Assembly: GCA_964352215.1 (NCBI GenBank)
Contig: CAYGRE010000030.1
Location: forward strand, 4,980 to 68,979
Source: CAWUKT01 sp964352215
GTDB taxonomy: Bacteria; Bacteroidota; Bacteroidia; J057; JADKCL01
Direction of reading: 5' to 3'
Length of the DNA stretch: 64,000 nt
The translations under genes and the position numbers were made by a program. Positions 43,672-52,851 of the stretch are shown here, piece after piece (within the stretch, counting starts at the first letter, position 1; each line of letters starts with the position of its first letter). The notes under the pieces were generated by a model. It did no database searches, had not been told where the DNA came from, and saw nothing but the letters and a program-made list of their open reading frames with translations.

Positions 43672-45123
43672 ATGCACCAAAGCAAACTGGTCAAGGCCCT
43701 CAAAACATTGACTTCCTGGGAGTTACGCCACTTCCAGGATTTCATCCACTCCCCCTACTACAACAAACATGAAAAGGTAAGGGCTTTGGTCGACCAGATC
43801 GTCCTTTATGCACCTGACTACACCCATCCTGAATTGAACCGGGAAGCGATGTTTCAACTTTGCTACCCTGACCTCGACTACCACGAACAGAAATTCAAAG
43901 ACCTCCTCTCCCTGACTATAAAACTCTTCCGCCAGTTCCTTGCGACCAATCACCTGAAAGACAATCAATTCCGCACCGGAATGGCCTTGCTGGATGCGTA
44001 CCGGCAAAAGCACCTTGACCAGGAATATCTGAAACAGCGAAAGGCTTTGTTAAAATCGGTGGGATCAGGTGTCGAAAAGTTGCCCGCCCAGTACCAGAAA
44101 GACCTTGATCTGCAAGAAGACTTGATTACCTACCTCAGCGGAACCATGAGCCGCTCTCTGGACGACTCCGTACAACTCGCCGCCGACAAACTCGACTTGT
44201 TCTTCATCATCAGCCGCCTCAAATATGGGGTCGAAATGGCCAATCGCCACAATGTGGTTGGTCAGGAGTTCGAATCCGGCTTGCTGGATTATATCCTGCA
44301 ATACCTGGAGGAAACCCCTGATCTGATGGCCAAACATCCGGGTATCAAGGTTTATTTGTCCATTTACCAATGCCTCACCCTCTCCAACCCCGATCCCTCT
44401 TTCGAAGAACTTCTCAAAACCCTCAAGGAACACGGACCCGGATTTTCCAAACCGGAACTGAGGGAGATGTACGGCTATGCCTCCAATTTTTGCATCAAGC
44501 AGGTCAATACCGGACGCCCTGAATTCCTTCCCATCCTGATTGATTTGTACAGGTGGGCCCTGGACCACGGAGCGCTCTTTTCGGTAGATGGCTGGCTGAT
44601 CCAGTGGGATTACAAAAATATTGTTTCTGCCAGCCTCAAGGCCGGGGAATTCGACTGGTGCCGCAACTTCATTGAAACTTACCGGGAGAAAATCGCTCCG
44701 GAATTCAGGGAAAACGCCTATACCTACAACCTCGCCAGCTTCTTCTTTGAACAAAGGGAATATCGGAAAACGCTCCAACTGCTTCAGACGGTCGAATTCA
44801 GTGATGTTTTCTATGCCCTGGGGTCAAGGGTGATCCTGCTAAAATCCTACTTTGAAACGGAAGACCACGCGGCCCTCGACAGTCTCATCGAGTCCTTCAA
44901 GATCTACCTGAAACGCAACAAACAACTCTCCAAATATCAGTTTTCCATCTATTTCAACCTGGTAAGTTTCGCCAAAAAGGCCAGTGCGCTCAAGCGGAAA
45001 TCAAGCTTGCTCCCTGGTCCCGAAATTCGGAAAAAGGCAGTGGCTTTGCTTGGGAAAATAGAAGAAAAGGGAAATGTAGCTCAGATTCAGTGGCTGCGCC
45101 AAAAGGTTAAGCAAATGACTTAG
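43672..45123 (+). CDS. helical-repeat protein of unknown function
   Basis: 483 aa from MHQSKLVKALKTL. Almost wholly alpha-helical with a TPR-like rhythm; no signal peptide or membrane span. The N-terminal stretch SWELRHFQDFIHSPYYNKHEKV resembles hypothetical proteins I recall in Saprospiraceae, which often occur in many copies. It converges on DUF58, leaving three bases between stops. No catalytic motif seen. Confidence 0.75.
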   Translation: MHQSKLVKALKTLTSWELRHFQDFIHSPYYNKHEKVRALVDQIVLYAPDYTHPELNREAMFQLCYPDLDYHEQKFKDLLSLTIKLFRQFLATNHLKDNQFRTGMALLDAYRQKHLDQEYLKQRKALLKSVGSGVEKLPAQYQKDLDLQEDLITYLSGTMSRSLDDSVQLAADKLDLFFIISRLKYGVEMANRHNVVGQEFESGLLDYILQYLEETPDLMAKHPGIKVYLSIYQCLTLSNPDPSFEELLKTLKEHGPGFSKPELREMYGYASNFCIKQVNTGRPEFLPILIDLYRWALDHGALFSVDGWLIQWDYKNIVSASLKAGEFDWCRNFIETYREKIAPEFRENAYTYNLASFFFEQREYRKTLQLLQTVEFSDVFYALGSRVILLKSYFETEDHAALDSLIESFKIYLKRNKQLSKYQFSIYFNLVSFAKKASALKRKSSLLPGPEIRKKAVALLGKIEEKGNVAQIQWLRQKVKQMT

Positions 45124-45126
45124 TGG

Positions 45127-46056
45127 CTATTTTTTGAGGCTTCTGCGCTTGATCAGATAGTCGGTCAGCACCTTCTCATAGCTCTGGGCGATGTCGACCT
45201 CTACGAAATCGATGTTGAATTCGTGTGCCTTCCGCTTGAAGATCTTTTTGCGTTCATTCATCTCAGCGACATAATTGTCTCTGACCTGGCTGGGATGAAT
45301 CTGAATCTTCTCACCGGTCTCGAGGTCTTCCAATATCAAAGGACGGTTGGGAAATTCAAACCGCTCCTCTGTCTTCCGTTCCAGCAGGTGAAAGAGCACC
45401 ACCTCATGCTTGGCATGGCGCAGGTGCTGCAGAGAACGGAAAAACTCATCCTGCTGCTCGATCTGATTGAAGAGATCGGTAATCAACACGACGAAACTCC
45501 GCCGGCTGAACTTCCGGGCAAGCTGGTGCAAAACCTTTGCGGTGGCGGTGGTATGCCGTAGACTGTCCTTGTTTTCGACCACCTCCTCGAGCTTCTTGAA
45601 CATGGGCACCAACCAGGACTTCTTGGATTTGGGTGGAGCGTAGAAGTGGATATCTGAATCGAAAAGCGTCAAGCCAGTGGCATCACGCTGCATCACCATC
45701 AGGTACTGCAAAGCAGCGGTCAGATAAGCTCCATACTCCAGCTTAGAGATTCCTTCACGGGGATAGCGCATCGAATCACTAATATCCAAAACCACCTGAC
45801 AGCGCAGATTGGTCTCTTCTTCGTACCGCTTGGTGTACAATTTGTCCGTCTTGGCAAATACCTTCCAGTCTACATCCTTGAGGGATTCTCCCTGGTTATA
45901 GGGCCTGTGTTCGGCAAATTCTACCGAAAACCCATGATAGGGAGACTTGTGAAAGCCCGTCATAAACCCCTCTACAATCATCCTCGCCTTGACCTCAATG
46001 TTTTTAAGCTTTGAGACTACGACCGGATCCAGGTATTTGATCTCTTGTATCGCCAC
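45127..46056 (-). CDS. DUF58 domain protein (vWA-like)
   Basis: 309 aa. Contains the DUF58 core GFMTGFHKSPYHGFSVEFAE, YNQGESLKDVDWKVFAKTD, then a vWA-like fold with the MIDAS-type DISDSM and VVLITDLFNQ. Such proteins usually partner with a MoxR-type AAA ATPase and vWA proteins (BatA/B); none is adjacent here, the neighbour being a SNF2 helicase 35 nt upstream. Likely cytoplasmic. Confidence 0.9.
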   Translation of the reverse strand: MAIQEIKYLDPVVVSKLKNIEVKARMIVEGFMTGFHKSPYHGFSVEFAEHRPYNQGESLKDVDWKVFAKTDKLYTKRYEEETNLRCQVVLDISDSMRYPREGISKLEYGAYLTAALQYLMVMQRDATGLTLFDSDIHFYAPPKSKKSWLVPMFKKLEEVVENKDSLRHTTATAKVLHQLARKFSRRSFVVLITDLFNQIEQQDEFFRSLQHLRHAKHEVVLFHLLERKTEERFEFPNRPLILEDLETGEKIQIHPSQVRDNYVAEMNERKKIFKRKAHEFNIDFVEVDIAQSYEKVLTDYLIKRRSLKK

Positions 46057-46091
46057 GGTTCTAAATACGTTTTCGTTGCGTGTTTATTTTC

Positions 46092-48947
46092 TCAGTCCAA
46101 TAGGGACACCATATCTTCAATATTAAGGGTTTTAAAGATCTCATCCTCCACTCCGATGATATCACTGGACAATTTGGCCTTTCTCTCCTGGAGCTTCACG
46201 ATCTTTTCTTCAATGGTGCCTTTGGTGATAAACTTATAGGAAAATACCGTCTTGGTCTGCCCAATGCGGTAACTACGGTCTACGGCCTGGTTTTCTACAG
46301 CTGGATTCCACCACGGATCCAGTATAAATACATAATCTGCGGCAGTCAGGTTCAAGCCAACTCCACCTGCCTTGAGCGAGATCAGAAAGACCCGGTTCTT
46401 ATTGTTGTTCTGGAATTGGTTGACCACTGCCTGTCTGTTCTTCGTTGACCCATCCAGGTAACTGTAGACGATTTTTTCCTCCTTGAGGTTGGCCTCGAGC
46501 AACTTAAGCAACCGGACATACTGGGAAAATACCAAAACCTTGGAGCCTTTGGCCAGAATCTCCTCCAGCAACCGTTTAAACTCTAAAAACTTCCCCGACT
46601 TCTCCAGCCCCAAGTCTGCGCCCTCTTCCACCAAGCCCGGATGGATGGCGATCTGCCGCAACTTCTGCAGGCCTTGCAGAATGTTCAACTTGTTCTTCTT
46701 GAATTCCTGCTCACCAAGATCCATCAAGTAGTTCCGATAGGCATTTTTCGTTTCGTCGTAGAGCTTCTTCTGATCCTTGGACATTTCGCAGAAATGCTGC
46801 TGCTCAACCTTTGGAGGCAACTCGGAAGCGACCTGCTCTTTGGTTCGGCGGAGGATAAAAGGATGCAACAATGTACGAAGCTGGGCCTGGCGCTTTTCGT
46901 CGGCATCCTTTTCGATGGGTATCGTGTAAAAGTCCTTGAAGAACCGCTCTGATCCCAGTAAGCCAGGATTCAGAAATCCCATCTGCGACCAGAGGTCCAT
47001 CAAAGTATTCTCTAGTGGTGTACCGGTCAGGGAAAGGCGGTGGGCAGCTTTGAGTTCCTTTACCGCCTTGGAGGTCTTGGAGGAAGCATTTTTGATCATC
47101 TGGCTTTCATCCAGGATGACATAATGAAATGGGAAGTCTTTCATCAGTTTCAGATCCTGCCGCACCAGACCGTAGGTGGTAAAGATCACATTATAGAGGG
47201 CGAAATTTGCATTGTTCCTGGTTCGTCCTGTACCGGTGTGGATAAGGATATTCAGGTCGGGGGTAAACTTGCGTGCTTCTTCCAACCAATTGTAAATCAA
47301 TGAAGTAGGCATGACCACCAGGGAAGGTTGCTTGACTCCCTGTTCCCTTTCCTGAAGCAGCAAGGTCAGGGTTTGCAGGGTTTTTCCAAGTCCCATATCA
47401 TCCGCCAGAATCCCCCCGAGATTGTGCTTTCGAAGCAGATTCAACCAGTCGAATCCTTTCTTTTGATAAGAGCGTAACTCTGCTTGCAGCCCTTTCGGAA
47501 GATCCGTCGAAGGGATCTGTCCATCTTCTGCCAGCGCTTTCAGCTTTCCTTTCAGCCCCGTTCCTGGTGCCTTCAGTTCCAAAACCGCGGCCTGGTACTT
47601 CTTAACTGCCAATATATCCCCGTCCCTTTCTTCCGCGATCTCCACCAGGTGCCGGAAATCGGTAAACCAGCTTTCCGGTAAGATTACGGTCGATCCATCC
47701 GGAAGCACATAATCCCGCTTCCCCTTCAGGATATTGCTGCGGAACTTGACAAAGGGAATGCTGAATCCAGCCACAATCACCACCGCTCTGATATCGAACC
47801 AATCGCCATTTTCCCGTGAATCGATCTCGATTTTGGGCACCTCAAAGTTGAGTCGGTTGTCTCCCTCCTGTACGATCTCGATCCCCTGGGCCCTCAGCAT
47901 GGGGATGCATCTGGACAACCAGCGGAGTCCATCCGGTCGACTCATGAACTCCCAGCCCATCAGGTCTTCACCCGGAGAAAGTCGATCCATCAAATTGGAA
48001 ATATGCTTTTCTACAGCTCCGTTTCGCTTGATTTTAATGAAGGTAACATCATCCCCTTTCCGCTGGAGCGCGACCGAATAATCCCGCTTTGGATCAAGCG
48101 AAAAGCTGTGTCCGCCATAGGTGACTTTGAGGTCCAGTGAGAGACTCGTACTGTCAGAGGTATTCACCAAAAACCTGAACCGCGGAAAGGCGTCCAGATC
48201 TTTGATCTCAATTCCCTCAGGAACCACCCGGTAGCGCTCAATGATCTGCGGGACAAATTTGGTGAAATAGGTATTTTCAGTTGCCCGTGAGATGGAGATG
48301 AAGTCCTTCTTTAAAAAGGCTTTGATCTTTTTTCCTTCCACTGGCTCCTCAAAAGTAAATATCTGGCCCCGGTGAAGCATCCAGGCGGGTTCCTCCACCA
48401 CAATTTCATTGGACTCATGGGTTAAATTAACCTTGCGGCCCCGGAGGTGAACCCGTGGGAAATAACGCATCCGCTCCTTGTCACGGAGAAAATGGAACTC
48501 GATATCTGCTTTCTCCCGCAAAAATTCAACCGGACTTTGGGCTGGATAGCCATCCTTTCCCATCACAAATACTTCGCGGTCCCGCAGCATCAAGATCGCC
48601 TGGGAAAGCTGTCGGTTGATATAATTCCCCACTATTTTCTTGACTTCCTTTTGAAAAATATTCAGGTAGAAGTCCATTTCGTTCTTTGCCTTGGGACCAA
48701 AGCGCTTGATAATCTCTGAAGGGTGGACGCTGCCCAATAGCTTGACCAGATCCTCATCCTTGTCATCTAAATTGTTGGAGAAATGATTGAAATTATCGGG
48801 ATACAGGCCTTGATAGCGCAAACTGAGCTTTCCATTTTCCAACTCTTGTACTACATGGGAAGAAATCAAACAACCTAGGTATTCGTGCCGATATATAGAA
48901 TATACCGGTCTAAAAGGCTTGGAAGGATCAATTAAACGTACGCTCAC
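46092..48947 (-). CDS. SNF2-family DEAD-like helicase/translocase
   Basis: 951 aa. N-terminal half (1 to about 480) is a beta-rich region found in bacterial Rad54/HepA-like proteins. The ATPase begins with GGILADDMGLGKTLQTL (about residue 515), DESQMIKN as the DExx box, LTGTPLENTLMDLWSQ, and helicase C motifs VFSQYVRLLKLL, LKAGGVGLNLTAADYVFI, PWWNPAVENQAVDRSYRIGQ. Remodels protein-DNA complexes; target unknown. Probably co-transcribed with the DUF58 gene. Confidence 0.93.
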   Translation of the reverse strand: MSVRLIDPSKPFRPVYSIYRHEYLGCLISSHVVQELENGKLSLRYQGLYPDNFNHFSNNLDDKDEDLVKLLGSVHPSEIIKRFGPKAKNEMDFYLNIFQKEVKKIVGNYINRQLSQAILMLRDREVFVMGKDGYPAQSPVEFLREKADIEFHFLRDKERMRYFPRVHLRGRKVNLTHESNEIVVEEPAWMLHRGQIFTFEEPVEGKKIKAFLKKDFISISRATENTYFTKFVPQIIERYRVVPEGIEIKDLDAFPRFRFLVNTSDSTSLSLDLKVTYGGHSFSLDPKRDYSVALQRKGDDVTFIKIKRNGAVEKHISNLMDRLSPGEDLMGWEFMSRPDGLRWLSRCIPMLRAQGIEIVQEGDNRLNFEVPKIEIDSRENGDWFDIRAVVIVAGFSIPFVKFRSNILKGKRDYVLPDGSTVILPESWFTDFRHLVEIAEERDGDILAVKKYQAAVLELKAPGTGLKGKLKALAEDGQIPSTDLPKGLQAELRSYQKKGFDWLNLLRKHNLGGILADDMGLGKTLQTLTLLLQEREQGVKQPSLVVMPTSLIYNWLEEARKFTPDLNILIHTGTGRTRNNANFALYNVIFTTYGLVRQDLKLMKDFPFHYVILDESQMIKNASSKTSKAVKELKAAHRLSLTGTPLENTLMDLWSQMGFLNPGLLGSERFFKDFYTIPIEKDADEKRQAQLRTLLHPFILRRTKEQVASELPPKVEQQHFCEMSKDQKKLYDETKNAYRNYLMDLGEQEFKKNKLNILQGLQKLRQIAIHPGLVEEGADLGLEKSGKFLEFKRLLEEILAKGSKVLVFSQYVRLLKLLEANLKEEKIVYSYLDGSTKNRQAVVNQFQNNNKNRVFLISLKAGGVGLNLTAADYVFILDPWWNPAVENQAVDRSYRIGQTKTVFSYKFITKGTIEEKIVKLQERKAKLSSDIIGVEDEIFKTLNIEDMVSLLD

Positions 48948-49138
48948 TTCAACTCAATCTGCTAGAATGGATCGGGCAAACTTCTAATTTAATTCTTTTG
49001 CGTAAGTTTTCCATGTATTGATGAACCTGATTTGCTTTTTTTGGTGAATGGTGGGTAAGAATGCTTAGAAAGGTTAGGTGAATGATTAAGTTTACCGAAA
49101 CAGCTTACCGCCTTAGCTTGTTATAAAAAGAAAACGAC

Positions 49139-49657
49139 ATGATTAATCCTAAAATGGAAGCGCTGCTGAATGACCAATTTCACCGAGAAATGGCCGCAGC
49201 GATGCAGTACCTGGCTCTTACAGCCTACTTTGAAGACCAAAATCTAGACGGATTTGCTCACTTTTTCCGTCTTCAGGCCCAGGAAGAGATGGCTCACGCC
49301 ATGAAGCAATTTGACTACGTCCATACTGTTGACGGGAAAATTACCATGCAGGCACTTCCGAAGCCCAAAGTTGACTTTGACACCCATACAGAAGCACTTT
49401 CTTTTGCCCTGGAAAATGAACGCCAGGTCACCCAGGATATCAATAGCCTGATGAAAGCCTCGGTTGAGATGGGCGATTTCGGTACCCAGACCTTCCTGCA
49501 GTGGTTTGTCACGGAACAGATCGAAGAGGAAGAAGTCGTTCGAACCCTGCTCCACAAACTGCGCATGGTAGGTGACAACAGCAGTGCCCTTTATCTCTTG
49601 AATGAGGATCTTAAATCCCGCAAAGCGGAAGGGGCGCCAAATGCAGCCACGCTTTAA
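49139..49657 (+). CDS. ftnA: bacterial ferritin (non-haem)
   Basis: 172 aa. Four-helix ferritin; stores iron after oxidising Fe2+. Ferroxidase ligands are in place: Glu in QFHREMAAAMQYLAL, Glu and His in QAQEEMAHAMKQFDYV, Glu in LENERQVTQDI, Gln/Glu in QWFVTEQIEEEEV. The C-terminal tail is longer than in E. coli FtnA. Its last 17 nt overlap the next gene in another frame. Confidence 0.95.
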   Translation: MINPKMEALLNDQFHREMAAAMQYLALTAYFEDQNLDGFAHFFRLQAQEEMAHAMKQFDYVHTVDGKITMQALPKPKVDFDTHTEALSFALENERQVTQDINSLMKASVEMGDFGTQTFLQWFVTEQIEEEEVVRTLLHKLRMVGDNSSALYLLNEDLKSRKAEGAPNAATL

Positions 49658-50594
49658 AATCGGGGAACGCGTCCGCTTTCTCCATGAAAACGGGGAAGGG
49701 GTCGTCCAGAAAATCCTGGGCCCCAACCTGCTGGAGGTGCTGGTGGACGACTTTCTGGAATTGGAAGTCGGAATCAATGAGGTGGTAAAAATCCATGCGG
49801 AAGAGACGGCATTTCTTGCCCCCGATATTGACGAGGATGCACCCAAGCCCAAACCAGAAAACCGGACAGCGGTTCTTTCCCCTCCTTCCCTGGTTGTGCT
49901 GCGCAAACCCAGCAAGGACTATGAGTTCTGGATTACCAACGAATCCACAGACGAGATTGTCTTTACGGTTTACATGCGGATCAAGGACAAATACCAGGGA
50001 TTGGGGGTCGGAACAGTTCCTCCTGGCGAAAAGCAATACATCGGCAAGGTGACTTCGGAAGATTTCCACCGGGCCAATCTGGTTTCAATTCAGATGATAC
50101 GATTCCCACGCGCGGGTCGCATCCGTCCGATTCCTCCCTTTTCCATGGAGATCAACTGCAAAAAGGAAATCTTCCGCAAGACTTCTACGACTGTGCATGC
50201 ACTGGGAAGTCTTGGCTGGGAATTCTACCTCGAAGAAAAGAAGTCGGTCGAGGTCCCAAAATCGGACTTCATTCGCATCAAGGACGAGGACAAGCCGGTT
50301 CGCAATATGAGACCGCCAGTGGTCTGCGACCTCCACATTGACAAACTGGTCGACAACCCGGCCAGGGTTGACTCCCGCAATATCCTGCTGATTCAAATGG
50401 ATCATTTTGAACGCAGGTTGAGCGAAGCCAGGTTGAATTCAGAGGACCAGGTGGTATTCATCCACGGAGTTGGGGTGGGGAAATTGAAGCAGGAGATCAG
50501 ACGCCAGTTGAAAGAATATGACTTCGTCAAGCGTTACGGAGCTGCTGATCCCCTTGAATATGGAAACGGTGCAACCGTAGTGGAGTTGAAATGA
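49641..50594 (+). CDS. DUF2027/Smr-domain protein
   Basis: 317 aa from MQPRFKIGERVRFL. N-terminal SH3-like part binding-type FKIGERVRFLHENGEGVVQK, a central DUF2027 beta domain (about 80-215) and a C-terminal Smr domain with DLHIDKLVDNPARVDS, VVFIHGVGVGKLKQEIRR and YGNGATVVELK. Smr domains are endonuclease-like DNA/RNA-binding modules related to MutS2. This architecture is typical of Bacteroidota. It overlaps the ferritin stop. Confidence 0.9.
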   Translation: MQPRFKIGERVRFLHENGEGVVQKILGPNLLEVLVDDFLELEVGINEVVKIHAEETAFLAPDIDEDAPKPKPENRTAVLSPPSLVVLRKPSKDYEFWITNESTDEIVFTVYMRIKDKYQGLGVGTVPPGEKQYIGKVTSEDFHRANLVSIQMIRFPRAGRIRPIPPFSMEINCKKEIFRKTSTTVHALGSLGWEFYLEEKKSVEVPKSDFIRIKDEDKPVRNMRPPVVCDLHIDKLVDNPARVDSRNILLIQMDHFERRLSEARLNSEDQVVFIHGVGVGKLKQEIRRQLKEYDFVKRYGAADPLEYGNGATVVELK

Positions 50595-50674
50595 TCTTTT
50601 CAATTGGTGCGGTACCTTCATAGAAATGATCTTTTCAAATATGTAACCTCCCTTGAAGATTGCGTTACCTGTAT

Positions 50675-52690
50675 ATGAGGATATCAATTTTCATACTTGC
50701 CTTACTCTTTTCCATTCCCCTGTCCGCACAGCAGGTCCAGTGGGCAAGCAAAGTGATCAAAGCCTCCTCTTACTTCCAAAAGCGAAACTTCCCTGGTCAA
50801 CTCAGTCCAAAGCAAGCCTTGGGACCTCCCAGTATGACCTACCCGGCCAAATTGCACCCTTGTGCCTGGACACCTGCCACCCAAGCATCCGCAAAAGGAG
50901 AATTCATTGTCCTTGAATTCGAAAACCCCCAACAGGTCCAGCAAATCGTCATCTGTGAGAATCTGGGTGCAGGTGCGGTGAGCCGGATTAAACTCAAAGA
51001 CACTGAGGGTGGAATACATGAAGTTTTTGCCGAGCCGATGCCGGGACGGGTAAAAGACAGTTCCAGGGTGTGGAACCTCATCATTCCCAAGACGACCTAC
51101 CTCGTCAACCTGATCCGTATCGATCTCAATACGAAATCTGTGCCGGGATTCAACCAAATTGATGCCGTAGGTATCTCAGAGTCCAGCGAACCAATCAAAG
51201 TAGGTATCAATATCGCTAAGGAGGTTGAACTGCTGGGAAAAATCGAGCATCTGGGAGCGGGGGTTAACTCTACCGGTGCGGAATTGTGTCCGGTCATCTC
51301 TCCAGATGGTAAGACCCTTTACTTCACACGGATGTACCACAAAGGGAATATCGATTTCGAAGCACAAGACATCTGGTACTCCGAATTGAATGAAGCCGGG
51401 CAGTTGTCCGAAGCCATCAATATGGGGAAGCCCATGAACAATGGCTACAACAACTCATTGACTTCCATCACCCCGGATGGTCAAACCGCCTTGCTGCTCA
51501 ATGCCTACCTTCCCAACGGGGAAATGGAGGCCGGGATATCCCTGGCCCGCAAATCTGAGGATGGTTGGAGTCAGCCTGTTCCGGTGGAAATGGACGACTA
51601 TTACAATCATAACATTTACGGCGAATACTGTTTGTCATCTTCCGGCAAGGTGATGCTGCTCGCGGCCCAGCGCAATGACTCCGAAGGTTCCAAAGACCTC
51701 TATGTATCCTTCCGCAAGGGATACCTCAAATGGACCCGTCCCCAATCTATCGGCATGAATGTCAATACGGCCGGTAGCGAAACCTCTCCCTTTCTTGCCG
51801 CTGATGACAAGACCTTGTACTTCAGCACCGATGGTCTTCCCGGCCACGGTGCCCATGACATGTACGTCACCCGCCGTCTGGATGATACCTGGACTAACTG
51901 GAGCGATCCCGAAAACCTGGGCCCACAGCTCAATACAAGTGACTGGGACGCCTACTACTCCGTCCCAGCTTCAGGAGAATACGTTTATTTCGTCTCTTAC
52001 AAAGACGGTGGCTTTGGCAATGCGGACATTTACCGGGCTCCCCTCCCCCCTTCTCTTCGCCCTGATCCTGTGGTCCTGGTACGCGGTATCGTTACCGACA
52101 AGGAGACCGGTCAACCCCTGGGAACGGAAATCTCCATTGTTTCCCTGACCACGGAAGAAGAAATAGGGGTCGCCCGGTCCAACCCTAAAACTGGTAAGTA
52201 CTCTATCGTACTCCCTGCAGGTGATCAATATGGATTTTCCGCCGAGAAGGAAAACTATCTGCCGGTCTCTGATCACCTCGACCTCACCGAACTCAAGGTC
52301 TATAAAGAAGTACGAAAAGACCTGGAGCTTCCCCCCATGAAAGCCGGCGCGTCCATCGTCCTCAACAATATTTACTTTGACCTCGCGAAATACGAACTCC
52401 GCAGCGAATCCTATGTGGAACTGAAAACTATGAAAAGGATCATGGACCAATTTCCTTCCTTAAAAGCAGAGGTTAGCGGACACACCGATAACATTGGCAA
52501 CCCACAAAGCAACCAGGTATTGAGTCTCAACCGGGCAAAATCGGTGCGGGGTTACCTGATCAGCCTTGGAATAGCCGAGGATCGACTTCAGATAAAAGGC
52601 TATGGGGAGACCGCACCATTGGTCCCAAATGATTCCGAGGACAACCGCCAGATCAACCGAAGGGTGGAGTTCAGCATTCTTTCGATGTAG
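50675..52690 (+). CDS. OmpA-family envelope protein with PD40 propeller
   Basis: 671 aa. Signal peptide MRISIFILALLFSIPLSAQ; N-terminal galactose-binding-like domain (about 20-175; KQALGPPSMTYP, ICENLGAGAVSRI); PD40 beta-propeller (about 195-455; CPVISPDGKTLYFTR, SLTSITPDGQTALLL, PFLAADDKTLYFSTDG); a carboxypeptidase-regulatory-like domain (about 465-545); and OmpA-like peptidoglycan binding (NNIYFDLAKYELRSESYVEL, SGHTDNIGNPQSNQVLSLNR). Propeller-CRD-OmpA order matches PorE-type T9SS-associated proteins, but the TPR part is absent. Confidence 0.9.
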   Translation: MRISIFILALLFSIPLSAQQVQWASKVIKASSYFQKRNFPGQLSPKQALGPPSMTYPAKLHPCAWTPATQASAKGEFIVLEFENPQQVQQIVICENLGAGAVSRIKLKDTEGGIHEVFAEPMPGRVKDSSRVWNLIIPKTTYLVNLIRIDLNTKSVPGFNQIDAVGISESSEPIKVGINIAKEVELLGKIEHLGAGVNSTGAELCPVISPDGKTLYFTRMYHKGNIDFEAQDIWYSELNEAGQLSEAINMGKPMNNGYNNSLTSITPDGQTALLLNAYLPNGEMEAGISLARKSEDGWSQPVPVEMDDYYNHNIYGEYCLSSSGKVMLLAAQRNDSEGSKDLYVSFRKGYLKWTRPQSIGMNVNTAGSETSPFLAADDKTLYFSTDGLPGHGAHDMYVTRRLDDTWTNWSDPENLGPQLNTSDWDAYYSVPASGEYVYFVSYKDGGFGNADIYRAPLPPSLRPDPVVLVRGIVTDKETGQPLGTEISIVSLTTEEEIGVARSNPKTGKYSIVLPAGDQYGFSAEKENYLPVSDHLDLTELKVYKEVRKDLELPPMKAGASIVLNNIYFDLAKYELRSESYVELKTMKRIMDQFPSLKAEVSGHTDNIGNPQSNQVLSLNRAKSVRGYLISLGIAEDRLQIKGYGETAPLVPNDSEDNRQINRRVEFSILSM

Positions 52691-52727
52691 GGGTGTCCAT
52701 TAGAGGTGTCTATTAGGGGTGTCTATT
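52690..52727. repeat. 13-bp tandem repeat, three copies
   Basis: GGGGTGTCCATTA, GAGGTGTCTATTA and GGGGTGTCTATT lie immediately after the OmpA gene stop; a perfect 6-bp hairpin CCAGCA/TGCTGG follows at 52757-52774. Neither has a T run. Confidence 0.7.
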
Positions 52728-52826
52728 GATCCCCATAACTGGTCCTCGTTAAGATACCAGCAGTGGAATGCTGGCCAAGGTTTCAGTTACGGACATGGAT
52801 TGGTAAACCTGTTGCCAATGTTTTCG

Positions 52827-52834
52827 TAAGTTTG
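52827..52834 (+). promoter_or_regulatory. candidate -7 box for the CUB/GldN-like gene
   Basis: TAAGTTTG, an exact TAnnTTTG match and identical to the box before lpxD, 17 nt before the ATG. No well-spaced TTG upstream. Confidence 0.3.
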
Positions 52835-52851
52835 GGAAAGCCTTTGTTCGT

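Noticed and set aside
43437..43680. short frames on both strands upstream of the helical-repeat gene
   Set aside because: Composition and overlap look random; no ribosome site or terminator supports either one.
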